21,385 nucleotides of DNA from Pseudomonadota bacterium (GTDB lineage Bacteria; Pseudomonadota; Alphaproteobacteria; Reyranellales; Reyranellaceae). The stretch lies in assembly GCA_023436825.1 (NCBI GenBank), contig JAEZHS010000386.1, positions 1 to 21,385 on the forward strand. Reading direction: 5' to 3'. The notes beneath the pieces were generated by a model. It saw only the letters and a list, made by a program, of their open reading frames with translations. It searched no databases and was not told where the DNA came from. Of the stretch, positions 6,640 through 15,021 are shown piece after piece. Numbering within the stretch: position 1 is the first letter of the stretch; every line of letters begins with the position of its first letter. Position numbers and translations under genes: made by a program.

Positions 6640-7920
6640 ATGTCTTCGCCAACCGACGCGCGTGTCGCGGTCGTGCTCAAGGGCTGGCCGCGCCTGTCCG
6701 AGACCTTCATCGCCCAGGAGATCGCGGGCCTCGAGGCGCGCGGCGTCGCCCTTGAAATCTGGTCGTTGCGGCGGCCGACCGACAAGTATCGACATCCCGT
6801 GCATGACCGCGTGCGGGGCCGCGTCGTCTACCTGCCGGAGTACCTGAAGGACGATCCGCGCCGCGTCTGGGCGGGCTGGCTGAAGGCACGGCGCCTGCCG
6901 GGCTACGCGGCGGCGCGTGCGCGGTTCCTGGCCGATCTGCGGCGGGATCCCTCGGCAAACCGGGGGCGCCGTTGGGGCCAGGCGCTGGTGCTGGCGGCCG
7001 AATTGCCGCCCGGCATCGAGCGGCTCCATGCCCATTTCCTGCACACGCCCACGTCGGTGACGCGCTATGCCGCCCTGATGCGCGGCCTGCCCTGGAGCGT
7101 GTCGGCGCATGCCAAGGACATCTGGACCAGTGCGCCCTGGGAGGCGGCGGAAAAGCTTGCTGACTGCGCCTGGGCCGTGACCTGTACCAACCTGGGCGCG
7201 GAACGCCTGCGCGGGCTGGCGACTCGGCCCGACAAGGTGAAGCTCATCTATCACGGCCTCGACTTCGCGCATCTGCCGGCGCCGGTGCACCTCAGGACGC
7301 GACGCGACGGCGGCGATGCCGCCGATCCCGTCGTCATCCTGTCGATCGGCCGCAAGGTCGAGAAAAAGGGGTTTGGCGACCTTCTGGACGCGCTGGCGCT
7401 GCTGCCCAAGACGCTGCACTGGCGCTTCGAGCATGTCGGTGGAGGCGAACTCGGTGACCTCCTGAAGGCGCAGGCCGCTCGTCTGGGCATCGCCGAGCGC
7501 TGCACCTGGCTCGGCGCCCAGCCGCAGAAGCAGGTCTTCGCAGCCCTGGCGCGCGCCGACCTGTTCGTGCTGGCCAGCAAGAAGGCGGCCGATGGCGACC
7601 AGGACGGCCTGCCCAACGTGCTGATGGAGGCGGCTCACCAGGGTCTCGCCATCGTCTCGACCCGCGCCGCCGCGATCGGGGAATTCATCGAGGATGGCGA
7701 CAACGGCCTGCTGGTGCCGCCCGGCGCGCCCGAGGCGCTGGCCGGCGCCCTGGCGCGCATGGTCGCCCATCCCGACCTGCGCCGGCAGTTCGCGCATCGC
7801 GCCGCCGAGACCGTGCGCACGCGCTTTTCCTTCGATGCCGGTGTCGACTGGATCGCCTCGGCGCTCGACCAGGATATCCGCCGAGAGGCCGTCCTGTCGG
7901 AGGCAAGGGCCGCGGAGTAG
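6640..7920 (+). CDS. GT4-family glycosyltransferase
   Basis: This 426-residue GT-B enzyme is similar in layout to colanic-acid-type glycosyltransferases. The N-terminal half opens with a WPRLSETF motif (residues 16-23) typical of that subgroup and contains HAHFLHTPT (130-138). The donor-binding half starts at SIGRKVEKKGFGDL (235-248). It carries DGLPNVLME (322-330), the position of the GT4 E-x7-E motif with Asp in place of the first Glu, which is tolerated in this subgroup. It transfers a sugar from a nucleotide donor to an unknown acceptor, probably in the cytoplasm. No clear Shine-Dalgarno site precedes the ATG, so translation may depend on the upstream gene 14 bases away. The next gene begins two bases after the stop. 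The family is certain; the linkage is not. Confidence 0.9.
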   Translation: MSSPTDARVAVVLKGWPRLSETFIAQEIAGLEARGVALEIWSLRRPTDKYRHPVHDRVRGRVVYLPEYLKDDPRRVWAGWLKARRLPGYAAARARFLADLRRDPSANRGRRWGQALVLAAELPPGIERLHAHFLHTPTSVTRYAALMRGLPWSVSAHAKDIWTSAPWEAAEKLADCAWAVTCTNLGAERLRGLATRPDKVKLIYHGLDFAHLPAPVHLRTRRDGGDAADPVVILSIGRKVEKKGFGDLLDALALLPKTLHWRFEHVGGGELGDLLKAQAARLGIAERCTWLGAQPQKQVFAALARADLFVLASKKAADGDQDGLPNVLMEAAHQGLAIVSTRAAAIGEFIEDGDNGLLVPPGAPEALAGALARMVAHPDLRRQFAHRAAETVRTRFSFDAGVDWIASALDQDIRREAVLSEARAAE

Positions 7921-7922
7921 CC

Positions 7923-9023
7923 ATGCGCGTGCTGTTGCACACGCCGTTGAAGTCGCCGCACAGTCCCATCCCCTCGGGCGATCGCGAGATGGCCCGAGGG
8001 CTCGGGCGTCTGCTTTGCCGACTCGGCCACACGGTGGTGATGCCGGCACAGAGCCGCGTCGCCCCGGGGGTGCCCGCGCCGCAGGACCATCTCGCGCTCG
8101 AACGACGCGCGCGGGCGCAGGCGTGGCGACTGATCGCGCGCTGGCGCGCCCTGCCGGCGCGCCATCCCGAGCGCTTCGATCTCTGGTTCACCTACCACTG
8201 CTACTACCGCAAGCCGGATTGGCTGGGCCCTATCGTAACGCGAGCGCTCGGCGTACCCTACGTGCTGGTCGAGGCCTCGCACGCGCCGCGCCGCGCCCAC
8301 GGGCCGACGCGGCTCGGCCATCGCGCCGTCGAGCGTGCCCTCGCCGCCGCCGACCTCGTGCTGACGGTCAATCCGCGCGACGTGGCCGGCGTCAAGGCAC
8401 GCTTGCGGCCGGGTACGCCTCAAGTCTGGCTGCCGCCCTTCATCGACACGCGGCCGTTCGATCGCACGCCGAATGCGGTCAACGATCCGCCCGTGCTGCT
8501 CAGCGTCGGCATGATGCGTACCCGCGACAAGCTCGAATCCTACCGTGTGCTCGCCGATGCGCTCGGCCGGCTGAAGGACAAGCCTTGGCACGCGCTGCTG
8601 GTCGGTGACGGGCCGGCGCGCGGCGAGGTCGAGGCGCTGATGGCGCCGCTCGGCGAGCGCGTGCGCTTTGCCGGAGCCGTGCCGCACGCCAAACTGCCCG
8701 CGACATATGCCGCGGCGGATCTTTACCTGTGGCCCGCGATCAACGAAGCCTACGGCATGGCCTTCCTCGAAGCCCAGGCGGCAGGACTTCCCGTCGTTGC
8801 CGGCCGCACCGGCGGGGTCCCCGCGGTGGTGGCCGACGGCATCACGGGCGTGCTGACCCCGATCGGCGATGCTGCGGCCTTCGCTGCCGCGACCCGCCGG
8901 CTGCTCGACGACCCCAAGGCGCGTCTACAACTGGGCAAGGCCGCGCGCGCGCGCGTAAATGCCCGGCACGACGAGCACGCCGCCGCCCATGCCCTGGCCG
9001 CGGCCCTGGCGAGGCTGCGATGA
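7923..9023 (+). CDS. GT4-family glycosyltransferase
   Basis: This 366-residue GT-B enzyme has an N-terminal acceptor half with a basic, Arg-rich helix region (about 60-80). The donor half begins at SVGMMRTRDKLESY (194-207), followed by VGDGPARGEVE. The E-x7-E motif is intact (Glu275 and Glu283 in NEAYGMAFLEAQAAG). A GVPAVV segment near 298-303 closes the nucleotide-sugar site. It starts two bases after the preceding glycosyltransferase, and its TGA overlaps the ATG of the phosphatase gene, which indicates translational coupling. It probably adds a sugar to the same glycan as its neighbours, but donor and acceptor cannot be read from the sequence. Confidence 0.9.
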   Translation: MRVLLHTPLKSPHSPIPSGDREMARGLGRLLCRLGHTVVMPAQSRVAPGVPAPQDHLALERRARAQAWRLIARWRALPARHPERFDLWFTYHCYYRKPDWLGPIVTRALGVPYVLVEASHAPRRAHGPTRLGHRAVERALAAADLVLTVNPRDVAGVKARLRPGTPQVWLPPFIDTRPFDRTPNAVNDPPVLLSVGMMRTRDKLESYRVLADALGRLKDKPWHALLVGDGPARGEVEALMAPLGERVRFAGAVPHAKLPATYAAADLYLWPAINEAYGMAFLEAQAAGLPVVAGRTGGVPAVVADGITGVLTPIGDAAAFAAATRRLLDDPKARLQLGKAARARVNARHDEHAAAHALAAALARLR

Positions 9024-9607
9024 GCGTGCCTTTCGCCGTGCTGCGCCACGCCAGCACCGACTGGAATGTCGAGCGTCGCCTGCAGGGCCTCACCGACACC
9101 CCGCTCAATGCCGCCGGAGAGGCCGACGCTCGGGCCTGGCGCCTGCCACCGCCGGCCGACGGATGGAAGCGGCTCAGCAGTCCATTGCAGCGCGCCCGCC
9201 GCACCGCCGAGCTGCTCCAGCCATCGGCGCCGGTCGCGGTCGATTCGGCCCTGCGCGAGATGAGTTTCGGCACATGGGAAGGCCACACCGTCGCTGAACT
9301 GCGTGCCACCGTCGGTGAAGCCTTCATCGCCGCTGAGAACAAGGGACTGGACTTCCAGCCGCCGGGCGGGGAATCGCCGCGCGCCGCGATGGTCCGCATC
9401 GGTCGCTGGGCGTCGTCGGTCGCGGCCGCCGGGCAGCCCGTGGTGGCGGTATCGCACAAGGCCGCGATCCGCGCCCTGCTGGCGCTCGCCACCGGCTGGG
9501 ACATGATGGGTCGACCGCCGCACAAGCTCGACTGGCGCTGCCTGCATTTCTTCTCCGCTCACGCTGACGGCCGTGTCACGGTCGACCGCCTCAACGTGCC
9601 GCTATGA
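9020..9607 (+). CDS. Histidine phosphatase (phosphoglycerate mutase-like) family protein
   Basis: This 195-residue protein has the full catalytic set of the branch-1 histidine phosphatases. Arg9-His10 in LRHASTDWN gives the phospho-accepting His (the usual RHG is RHA here). Arg58 lies in SPLQRAR, the acid Glu80 in REMSFGTWEG, and the second His146 in VSHKAAI. The family dephosphorylates sugars, alpha-ribazole phosphate and other small substrates. The CobC and GpmB groups have similar length. The ATG at 9020 overlaps the previous stop as ATGA. Its place inside a glycosyltransferase operon suggests a sugar-phosphate or lipid-phosphate substrate rather than cobalamin synthesis, as no cob genes are present. 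The ORF reads open further upstream, but the motif and coupling fix this start. Confidence 0.88.
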   Translation: MSVPFAVLRHASTDWNVERRLQGLTDTPLNAAGEADARAWRLPPPADGWKRLSSPLQRARRTAELLQPSAPVAVDSALREMSFGTWEGHTVAELRATVGEAFIAAENKGLDFQPPGGESPRAAMVRIGRWASSVAAAGQPVVAVSHKAAIRALLALATGWDMMGRPPHKLDWRCLHFFSAHADGRVTVDRLNVPL

Positions 9608-10755
9608 GGCGGGTCTTCTTCCATGTGCAGCATCTGCTGGGCATCGGCCATCTGCGCCGCGCGGCTGCGCTGGCGCGGGCGCTCGTGGCCGGTGGTTTCG
9701 ACGTGCTGCTGGTGTCGGGCGGCGCGCAAGTCCAAGGCCTGGTGTTGGGTGGCGCGCGCTTCTACCAGCTCCCGGCGCTTCGCGCGGCCGACGCGAGCCT
9801 GCGCGATCTCGCGCGGCTCGATGGCGGTCCGGTCGACGAGGCGTTCCAGCGTCGGCGCACCGAGATGCTGCTCGGCCTGCTGCGGGCTGAAGCGCCGGAC
9901 GTCGTGATCACCGAGCAGTTCCCCTTCGGCCGGACGCGGCTGCGCTTCGAATTGCTGCCGCTTCTGGAGGCCGCGCGGCTGCTGCCCAAGCGGCCGCTGA
10001 TCGCCTGCTCGGTGCGTGACGTGGTGCGGCGCGCCCGGCCTGAAAGGGTCGGCGAGGCGGTGGCGCTCCTGGATCGCTTCGATGCCGTGCTGATCCACGG
10101 CGATCCCCACCTCGTACCATTCGAGAGGAGCTTTGCCGGCTGGGCGCACATCGAAGAGCGGGCCTTCTATACCGGTTATGTCTTGGAGCGAGACTTTGCG
10201 CGGCAGGGGGCGCAGGGGATGCGGAGCGTCGATGGCAAGGACGAGGTCGTCGTGTCGGTGGGCGGCGGTGCTGTCGGGGCGCCTCTGCTCGAGGCCGCCA
10301 TCGCCGCGCGGCCGAAAACGGCGCTGGCCGAACGGACCTGGCGATTGCTGGTGGGCGAGAACCTGCCGGCGCAGGACCGCCCTGCGCTCGCCCGCGAACA
10401 GCAAGGCGTCGTCGTCGAACCGGCCCGGCCGGACTTCACGACGCTTCTCTGCAACGCCACCCTTTCGATCTCCCAGGCCGGCTACAATACGACCATCGAG
10501 ACCCTGTGCTGTGCCGATCGCGCCGTGCTCGTGCCTTTCGCCACCGGGCGCGAGACCGAACAGGCAGATCGGGCCCAGGCCCTGGCCGAGCGGGGCATGG
10601 TGGCGGTGGCGCCGCCCGGCTCTCTGTCGGCGCAGAGCCTGGCCGACGCCGTCGGTCGGGCGCTCGCGGGCCCGTCGCTAAAAAGCTTTCCGCCGTGCGA
10701 CGTCGATGGCGGACCGAAGACGGCGGCGCTATTGCATCGCCTGTTGTCGAGATGA
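9604..10755 (+). CDS. COG4671-type predicted glycosyltransferase (second paralogue)
   Basis: This 383-residue protein shares the hallmarks of the gene at 5351: an N-terminal LLGIGHLRR (residues 11-19, aligning with FGLGHVSR), a central FYTGYVLERD, a glycine-rich VVSVGGGAVG, and QAGYNTTIETL near the C-terminal donor site. It is more diverged than a recent duplicate and probably acts on a different acceptor. It is predicted cytoplasmic, with no membrane segment or signal peptide. Start and stop overlap the neighbours by four bases (ATGA at 9604 and at 10752), so it is translated as part of a tight operon with the histidine phosphatase before it and the polysaccharide deacetylase after it. Activity is inferred from family resemblance only. 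Confidence 0.85.
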   Translation: MRRVFFHVQHLLGIGHLRRAAALARALVAGGFDVLLVSGGAQVQGLVLGGARFYQLPALRAADASLRDLARLDGGPVDEAFQRRRTEMLLGLLRAEAPDVVITEQFPFGRTRLRFELLPLLEAARLLPKRPLIACSVRDVVRRARPERVGEAVALLDRFDAVLIHGDPHLVPFERSFAGWAHIEERAFYTGYVLERDFARQGAQGMRSVDGKDEVVVSVGGGAVGAPLLEAAIAARPKTALAERTWRLLVGENLPAQDRPALAREQQGVVVEPARPDFTTLLCNATLSISQAGYNTTIETLCCADRAVLVPFATGRETEQADRAQALAERGMVAVAPPGSLSAQSLADAVGRALAGPSLKSFPPCDVDGGPKTAALLHRLLSR

Positions 10756-11519
10756 GCACCTGGGCAGACCTTTCTGACGAAGCGGCGCGCTGGTCGCAGG
10801 CTGGCCGTACGGCCGAGCTGTGGTGGCGCGACGACGATGCCGCCGATGTCGGGCCCGCGCTCGAGCGGCTGCTGGCGGTCCATCGCGACGCCGGCGTGCC
10901 GTTGGCGCTTGCTGTCGTTCCCGCAAGGGCGACCCAGGCTCTGGCAGATCGGCTGGCCAGCGAACCGGGCGTCGATCTGCTTCAGCATGGCTACGCGCAC
11001 GTCAATCACGCGGCCTTGGGCGACAAGAAGATCGAGCTCGGTACCGAGCGGCCGGCCATGCTGGTACTGGGCGAATTGGGTACCGGCCGCATGGCGCTCG
11101 AACGCCTGTTCGGCGCGCGTCCCTTGGCGGTGCTGGTGCCGCCCTGGAATCGCATCGCGCCGGTCCTGGTGCCGACCTTGCCGGAGATCGGCTTTGCCGG
11201 TCTCTCGACCTTCAGTGCACGGCGACGCACGCATCCGGTGAAGGGGCTGCTCGAGGCCAACACACACGTCGATTTGGTCGACTGGAAGGGCGGAGGGCGT
11301 TTCATCGGCGAGCCGGCGGCACTGGACGCGCTTGTGTCTGCGCTGGCTCGTGCGCGGACGTCCGGCGAGCCGGTAGGCGTGCTCAGTCACCATCTTGCGA
11401 TGGACGGCGAGGCGTGGGATTTCCTAAGGTCGATGTGGCAAAAAGCATTGAAAATACCTGGACTTCGCGTCCGACCGGCACGTCAACTGTTTGCAACAGG
11501 AAGGGAGGACCGCGGTTGA
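10752..11519 (+). CDS. Polysaccharide deacetylase-like protein (WRDDD type)
   Basis: This 255-residue protein resembles the NodB/polysaccharide deacetylase superfamily of metal-dependent barrels. WWRDDDA (residues 24-30) takes the place of the catalytic TFDDG motif. QHGYAHVNH (78-86) supplies histidines of the metal site in place of H[ST]xxHP. PPWNRI (130-135) is the usual third motif with Trp-Asn, and LSHHLAMDG (211-219) gives a late His. Family members remove N- or O-acetyl groups from sugars. There is no signal peptide, so it probably works in the cytoplasm on precursors, unlike secreted deacetylases. The ATG at 10752 overlaps the previous stop. A longer frame exists upstream but lies inside the preceding gene. 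Function is inferred; catalysis with the altered motifs is plausible, not proven. Confidence 0.82.
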   Translation: MSTWADLSDEAARWSQAGRTAELWWRDDDAADVGPALERLLAVHRDAGVPLALAVVPARATQALADRLASEPGVDLLQHGYAHVNHAALGDKKIELGTERPAMLVLGELGTGRMALERLFGARPLAVLVPPWNRIAPVLVPTLPEIGFAGLSTFSARRRTHPVKGLLEANTHVDLVDWKGGGRFIGEPAALDALVSALARARTSGEPVGVLSHHLAMDGEAWDFLRSMWQKALKIPGLRVRPARQLFATGREDRG

Positions 11520-12022
11520 GTTCGGCCGATCTGCGCTATCCGCGTCAGACCCTGCTGGCCGACTATGGGCGCGCCACGGCGGGCGTGCTGCTGTGCGGGG
11601 CGCCCCTGCTGCTGCTCGATGTCAATCGCTGGCTGGCGCTGATCCTGCTGCTGGGCTTCCTGCTGTTCGCCGTGTTCCTGGTGCGCACGGCGCTGCGCCA
11701 CCATACGCGTTACGTGCTCGGTCCCGACACGCTCTGCGCCGACGGGCCGGCCGGGACCCTGGTCGAGTGGAATCGGCTCGACCGGCTGAGACTCAGCTAT
11801 TTTTCGACCAAGCGGGATCGCAGCGACGGTTGGATGCAGCTCAGCGTCGGTTCGGCCGGCGGCCGCACGGTCAAGCTCGATTCCTCGCTCGATGGCTTCC
11901 ATGATGTCGTCGAGCGCGCGGCGCGCGCGGCTGAAGCGATGGCCCTGCCGCTGAACGAGACGACGCGGGCCAACCTCAAGGCAATGGGCATCTCGGTAGC
12001 GGGGCAGGAAGAGAAAGTATGA
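11516..12022 (+). CDS. Two-helix membrane protein with a PH-like tail, TTG start
   Basis: This 168-residue protein has two hydrophobic segments close together (about 18-34 and 38-59), then a soluble, beta-rich region (about 65-140) that looks like a bacterial PH domain, and a helical C-terminus. The start is TTG at 11516. It overlaps the TGA of the deacetylase as TTGA, is preceded by AGGGAGG (11502-11508), and matches the 4-base coupling of every neighbour. No ATG is available in frame near this point. Its own stop overlaps the ATG of the ABC ATPase (ATGA at 12019). I cannot name a function. Its position between glycan enzymes and a transporter suggests a membrane anchor or adaptor for the pathway. 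Confidence 0.75.
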   Translation: MSSADLRYPRQTLLADYGRATAGVLLCGAPLLLLDVNRWLALILLLGFLLFAVFLVRTALRHHTRYVLGPDTLCADGPAGTLVEWNRLDRLRLSYFSTKRDRSDGWMQLSVGSAGGRTVKLDSSLDGFHDVVERAARAAEAMALPLNETTRANLKAMGISVAGQEEKV

Positions 12023-14010
12023 AAGAGCTGCTGCGCGTCGAGAAGCTGACCGTAGACTTCGGCGTCCACGAAGGCACGTTGCGTGCCGTCGATCACGTCT
12101 CCTTCAGTCTGCCGCCCGGCGGCACGCTGGCTCTGGTGGGCGAATCGGGCTCGGGCAAGTCGGTGTGCAGCCAGGCCATCATGGGCCTGTTGCCGCGCAC
12201 CGCGACCATCTCCTCGGGTTCCATCCTGTTCGACGACCCGCGCAGCAACGCCAAGCCGATCGACATCGCCAAGCTCGACCGCGCCGGGCCGCAGATGCGG
12301 ACGATCCGCGGCGGCGCCATCTCCATCATCTTCCAGGAGCCGATGACCTCGCTGTCGGCGCTGCATACCGTGGGCGACCAGATCGGCGAGGCGGTCGAGC
12401 TGCATGGCGGCGGCGGTCATTTCAGCAACATCCATTCGCTCGGCGACCAGATCACCGAAGCCGCCCAGCTTGCCGGCCGCAAGCTCAGTCGCCCCGAGAT
12501 CGAGGCGCTGACCGTCGACATGCTGCGCATGGTGGGCTTTCCCGATCCGAAGCGGGCGCTGCGCACCTATCCCTTCGAACTGTCGGGCGGCCTTCGCCAG
12601 CGCGCCATGATCGCCATGGCCCTGGTCTGCCGGCCGGCGCTTCTGATTGCCGACGAGCCGACGACCGCGCTCGACGTCACCATCCAGGCGCAGATCCTGC
12701 GTCTCATGAAGGACCTGCAGGCCGAGCTCGGCATGGCGCTGCTGATGATCACGCACGATCTCGGCGTGGTCGCCAATGTCGCCGACGACGTCGTGGTGAT
12801 GTATCGCGGCAAGGTCGTCGAATCGGGCGACCTGCACGACATCTTCCGCGATCCCCAGCATCCCTACCTGAAGGCGCTGCTGCATGCCGTGCCGCGCTTC
12901 GACATGACGCCCGGCGAGCGGCTGGTGCCGATCCGCGAGATCACGGCGGCCACCGGCCATCTGCTGAAGGAGAAGGCGGTTTCGAAGCCGACCGAGACCT
13001 TCAATCCCAAGGCGCCGGTGCTGAAGGTTCGCCATCTCTCCAAGACCTTCAGGATCCGCAAGGCCGACACGCTGTTCGAGCAGCTGACCGGCGGCGGCAC
13101 CACGCGCACCGTGCGCGCCGTCAACGACGTGAGCTTCGACGTCGAGCGCAACGAGTGCCTGGGCCTGGTCGGCGAATCGGGCTGCGGCAAGACCACCCTC
13201 AGCAAGATTCTCATGCGCGGCATTTCGGCGGATCCCAACGAAGGCACCGCCCAATACGGAGCTGGCCGCGTCGTGTTCGACGATTGGGGCCGCAAGGTCG
13301 ACGTGCTGGCGCTGGAGGGCGCCGATCTCGACCGCTTCCGCACCAAGCTGCAGTTCATCTTCCAAGACCCGTTCGGCTCGCTCAATCCGCGCATGACGGT
13401 CTACGACATCCTGGTCGAGCCGCTGGTCATCCATAAGATCGGCGACGACGCCTATCGCCGCGAGATGGTGAGCGAGCTGATGGAGATGGTTGGGCTGGAT
13501 CGCCGTCATCTCAGCCGCTATCCACACTCCTTCTCGGGAGGTCAGCGTCAGAGGATCGGCATCGCCCGCGCGTTGGCGCTCAGGCCTGACATGGTGATCT
13601 GCGACGAGCCGGTGTCGGCGCTCGACGTGTCGATCCAGGCGCAGATCCTCAATCTCCTGAAGGACCTGCAGAAGCAGCTCGGCCTCACCTATATGTTCAT
13701 CAGCCACAATCTCGCGGTGGTCGACTACATCGCCGACCGCATCGCCGTGATGTGCGCCGGCCGTCTGGTCGAGCTGGCGCCAGCAGGCGAGCTGTTCCGC
13801 GACCCGCTCCATCCCTACACCAAGGCACTGCTCTCGGCGGTGCCGATGCCCGACCCGGAAGCCCGCCTCGACCTCGGCGCCCTGATGGAAGGCAAGGCCT
13901 CTGATCCGACGGCATGGCCCGAGCCATTCCGAGACGATCCCACCAACCAGGTGTTCTGGACGGAGGCCTCACCCGGCCACTACGTGCGTGTCGCGCGGGG
14001 AGGACTATAG
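12019..14010 (+). CDS. Fused double ATPase of an Opp/Dpp-type ABC transporter
   Basis: This 663-residue cytoplasmic protein contains two complete ABC ATPase domains, like DppD joined to DppF or like YejF. Domain 1 has Walker A GESGSGKS (41-48), Q-loop Gln106, signature LSGGLRQR (188-195) and Walker B LLIADE (208-213). Domain 2 has Walker A GESGCGKT (385-392), FIFQD, signature FSGGQRQR (505-512) and Walker B MVICDE (525-530). Each ends with the oligopeptide-type HPY tail ([16 protein letters not shown]). An extra segment after the first Q-loop carries two copies of an H-x2-GDQI-x-EA motif (116-128 and 139-151). It energises the two permeases downstream. The start overlaps the preceding stop, tying the transporter to the glycan operon. 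Substrate is unknown: peptides, oligosaccharides or glycoconjugates are possible. Confidence 0.92.
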   Translation: MKELLRVEKLTVDFGVHEGTLRAVDHVSFSLPPGGTLALVGESGSGKSVCSQAIMGLLPRTATISSGSILFDDPRSNAKPIDIAKLDRAGPQMRTIRGGAISIIFQEPMTSLSALHTVGDQIGEAVELHGGGGHFSNIHSLGDQITEAAQLAGRKLSRPEIEALTVDMLRMVGFPDPKRALRTYPFELSGGLRQRAMIAMALVCRPALLIADEPTTALDVTIQAQILRLMKDLQAELGMALLMITHDLGVVANVADDVVVMYRGKVVESGDLHDIFRDPQHPYLKALLHAVPRFDMTPGERLVPIREITAATGHLLKEKAVSKPTETFNPKAPVLKVRHLSKTFRIRKADTLFEQLTGGGTTRTVRAVNDVSFDVERNECLGLVGESGCGKTTLSKILMRGISADPNEGTAQYGAGRVVFDDWGRKVDVLALEGADLDRFRTKLQFIFQDPFGSLNPRMTVYDILVEPLVIHKIGDDAYRREMVSELMEMVGLDRRHLSRYPHSFSGGQRQRIGIARALALRPDMVICDEPVSALDVSIQAQILNLLKDLQKQLGLTYMFISHNLAVVDYIADRIAVMCAGRLVELAPAGELFRDPLHPYTKALLSAVPMPDPEARLDLGALMEGKASDPTAWPEPFRDDPTNQVFWTEASPGHYVRVARGGL

Positions 14011-14013
14011 GCC

Positions 14014-15012
14014 ATGCTGCGCTTCATCGTCCGCCGCGTGCTGCTGATGATCCCGACGCTGTTCATCATCAGTGCGCTGGTCTACTTCATCATCGACCTG
14101 CCGCCGGGCGACTGCGTCACCGCGCAGGTCGACGAACTCCTGTCACGCGGCGATCCCGACGCGCTGCGCCGCGCCGAGGAGCTGCGCGCGATGTACAACC
14201 TCAATGACCCGCTGTGGCAGCGCTATCTCGAATGGGTCTCGGGCATCTTCCGCTGGGACTTCGGTCTTTCCTGCCAGGACACCGTGCCGGTGCGCGACCT
14301 GATCGGCGAGCGGCTGGCCCTCACCATCATCATGGAATCGGCCACCATCGTGTTCATCTGGGTGGTATCGTTCGTCATCGGCGTCTATGCCGCCACGCAT
14401 CAGTACAAGCTCGGCGACTACGTGGCCTCGTTCATCGGCTTCGTCGGCCTCGCGGTGCCGAACTTCCTGCTCGCTCTGGTGCTCCTCTATGTCGGCAAGG
14501 TCTATTTCGGCCTGTCGATCGGCGGCCTGATGGATCCCGAGTACATCGACCAGCCGCTGAGCTGGGCCAAGGTCTGGTCGATCCTGCAGCATCTCGTCAT
14601 CCCGGTGATCGTCATCGGCATGTCGGGCACCGCCGGCATGATCCGTCGCCTGCGCGCCAACCTGCTCGACGAGCTGCAGAAGCAATACGTCGTCACCGGC
14701 CGCGCCAAGGGCCTGCCGCCGCTGCGGCTGCTCATCAAGTATCCGCTGCGCCACGCCATAAATCCGTTCGTGGCCGACATCGGCGGCCTGCTGCCGGACG
14801 TCATTTCGGGCTCGGTGATCGTCTCGGTCGTGCTGTCGCTGCCGACCACCGGCCCGATGCTGCTGGGGGCGCTGAAGACCCAGGACGTCAATCTCGCCGC
14901 TACCTTCCTGCTGTTCGTGGCGACGCTGACCGTGATCGGCATGCTGATCTCGGACCTGGCGCTGGCTGCACTCGATCCACGCATCCGCTTCGGCGCAACC
15001 TCGGAGAAGTAA
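14014..15012 (+). CDS. Opp/Dpp-type ABC transporter permease, DppB-like
   Basis: This 332-residue inner-membrane protein starts with the characteristic MLRFIVRRVLLMIPTLF segment of DppB/OppB permeases. The first helix is followed by a DLPPGD motif, a periplasmic loop (about 35-100) and then five more hydrophobic stretches. The cytoplasmic coupling loop VVTGRAKGLPPLRLLIKYPL near residues 226-245 is the EAA-type contact to the ATPase. It begins three bases after the ATPase stop with GGGAGG as ribosome-binding site, and the second permease follows nine bases downstream. It forms the heterodimeric channel with that protein. Length is normal for the family. The transported compound cannot be inferred from the permease alone. 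Confidence 0.92.
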   Translation: MLRFIVRRVLLMIPTLFIISALVYFIIDLPPGDCVTAQVDELLSRGDPDALRRAEELRAMYNLNDPLWQRYLEWVSGIFRWDFGLSCQDTVPVRDLIGERLALTIIMESATIVFIWVVSFVIGVYAATHQYKLGDYVASFIGFVGLAVPNFLLALVLLYVGKVYFGLSIGGLMDPEYIDQPLSWAKVWSILQHLVIPVIVIGMSGTAGMIRRLRANLLDELQKQYVVTGRAKGLPPLRLLIKYPLRHAINPFVADIGGLLPDVISGSVIVSVVLSLPTTGPMLLGALKTQDVNLAATFLLFVATLTVIGMLISDLALAALDPRIRFGATSEK

Positions 15013-15021
15013 GGTAGCGCC

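Noticed and set aside
5306..8687. Several long minus-strand frames (for example 5306-6535, 6532-8049, 7635-8687) opposite the glycosyltransferases.
   Set aside because: They mirror the coding strand, contain no recognisable motif, and lack ribosome-binding sites at their starts.
11797..13812. A 671-residue open frame on the minus strand opposite the fused ATPase.
   Set aside because: Low-complexity His/Asp/Gln/Arg composition typical of antisense frames; the plus strand encodes two intact ATPase domains.
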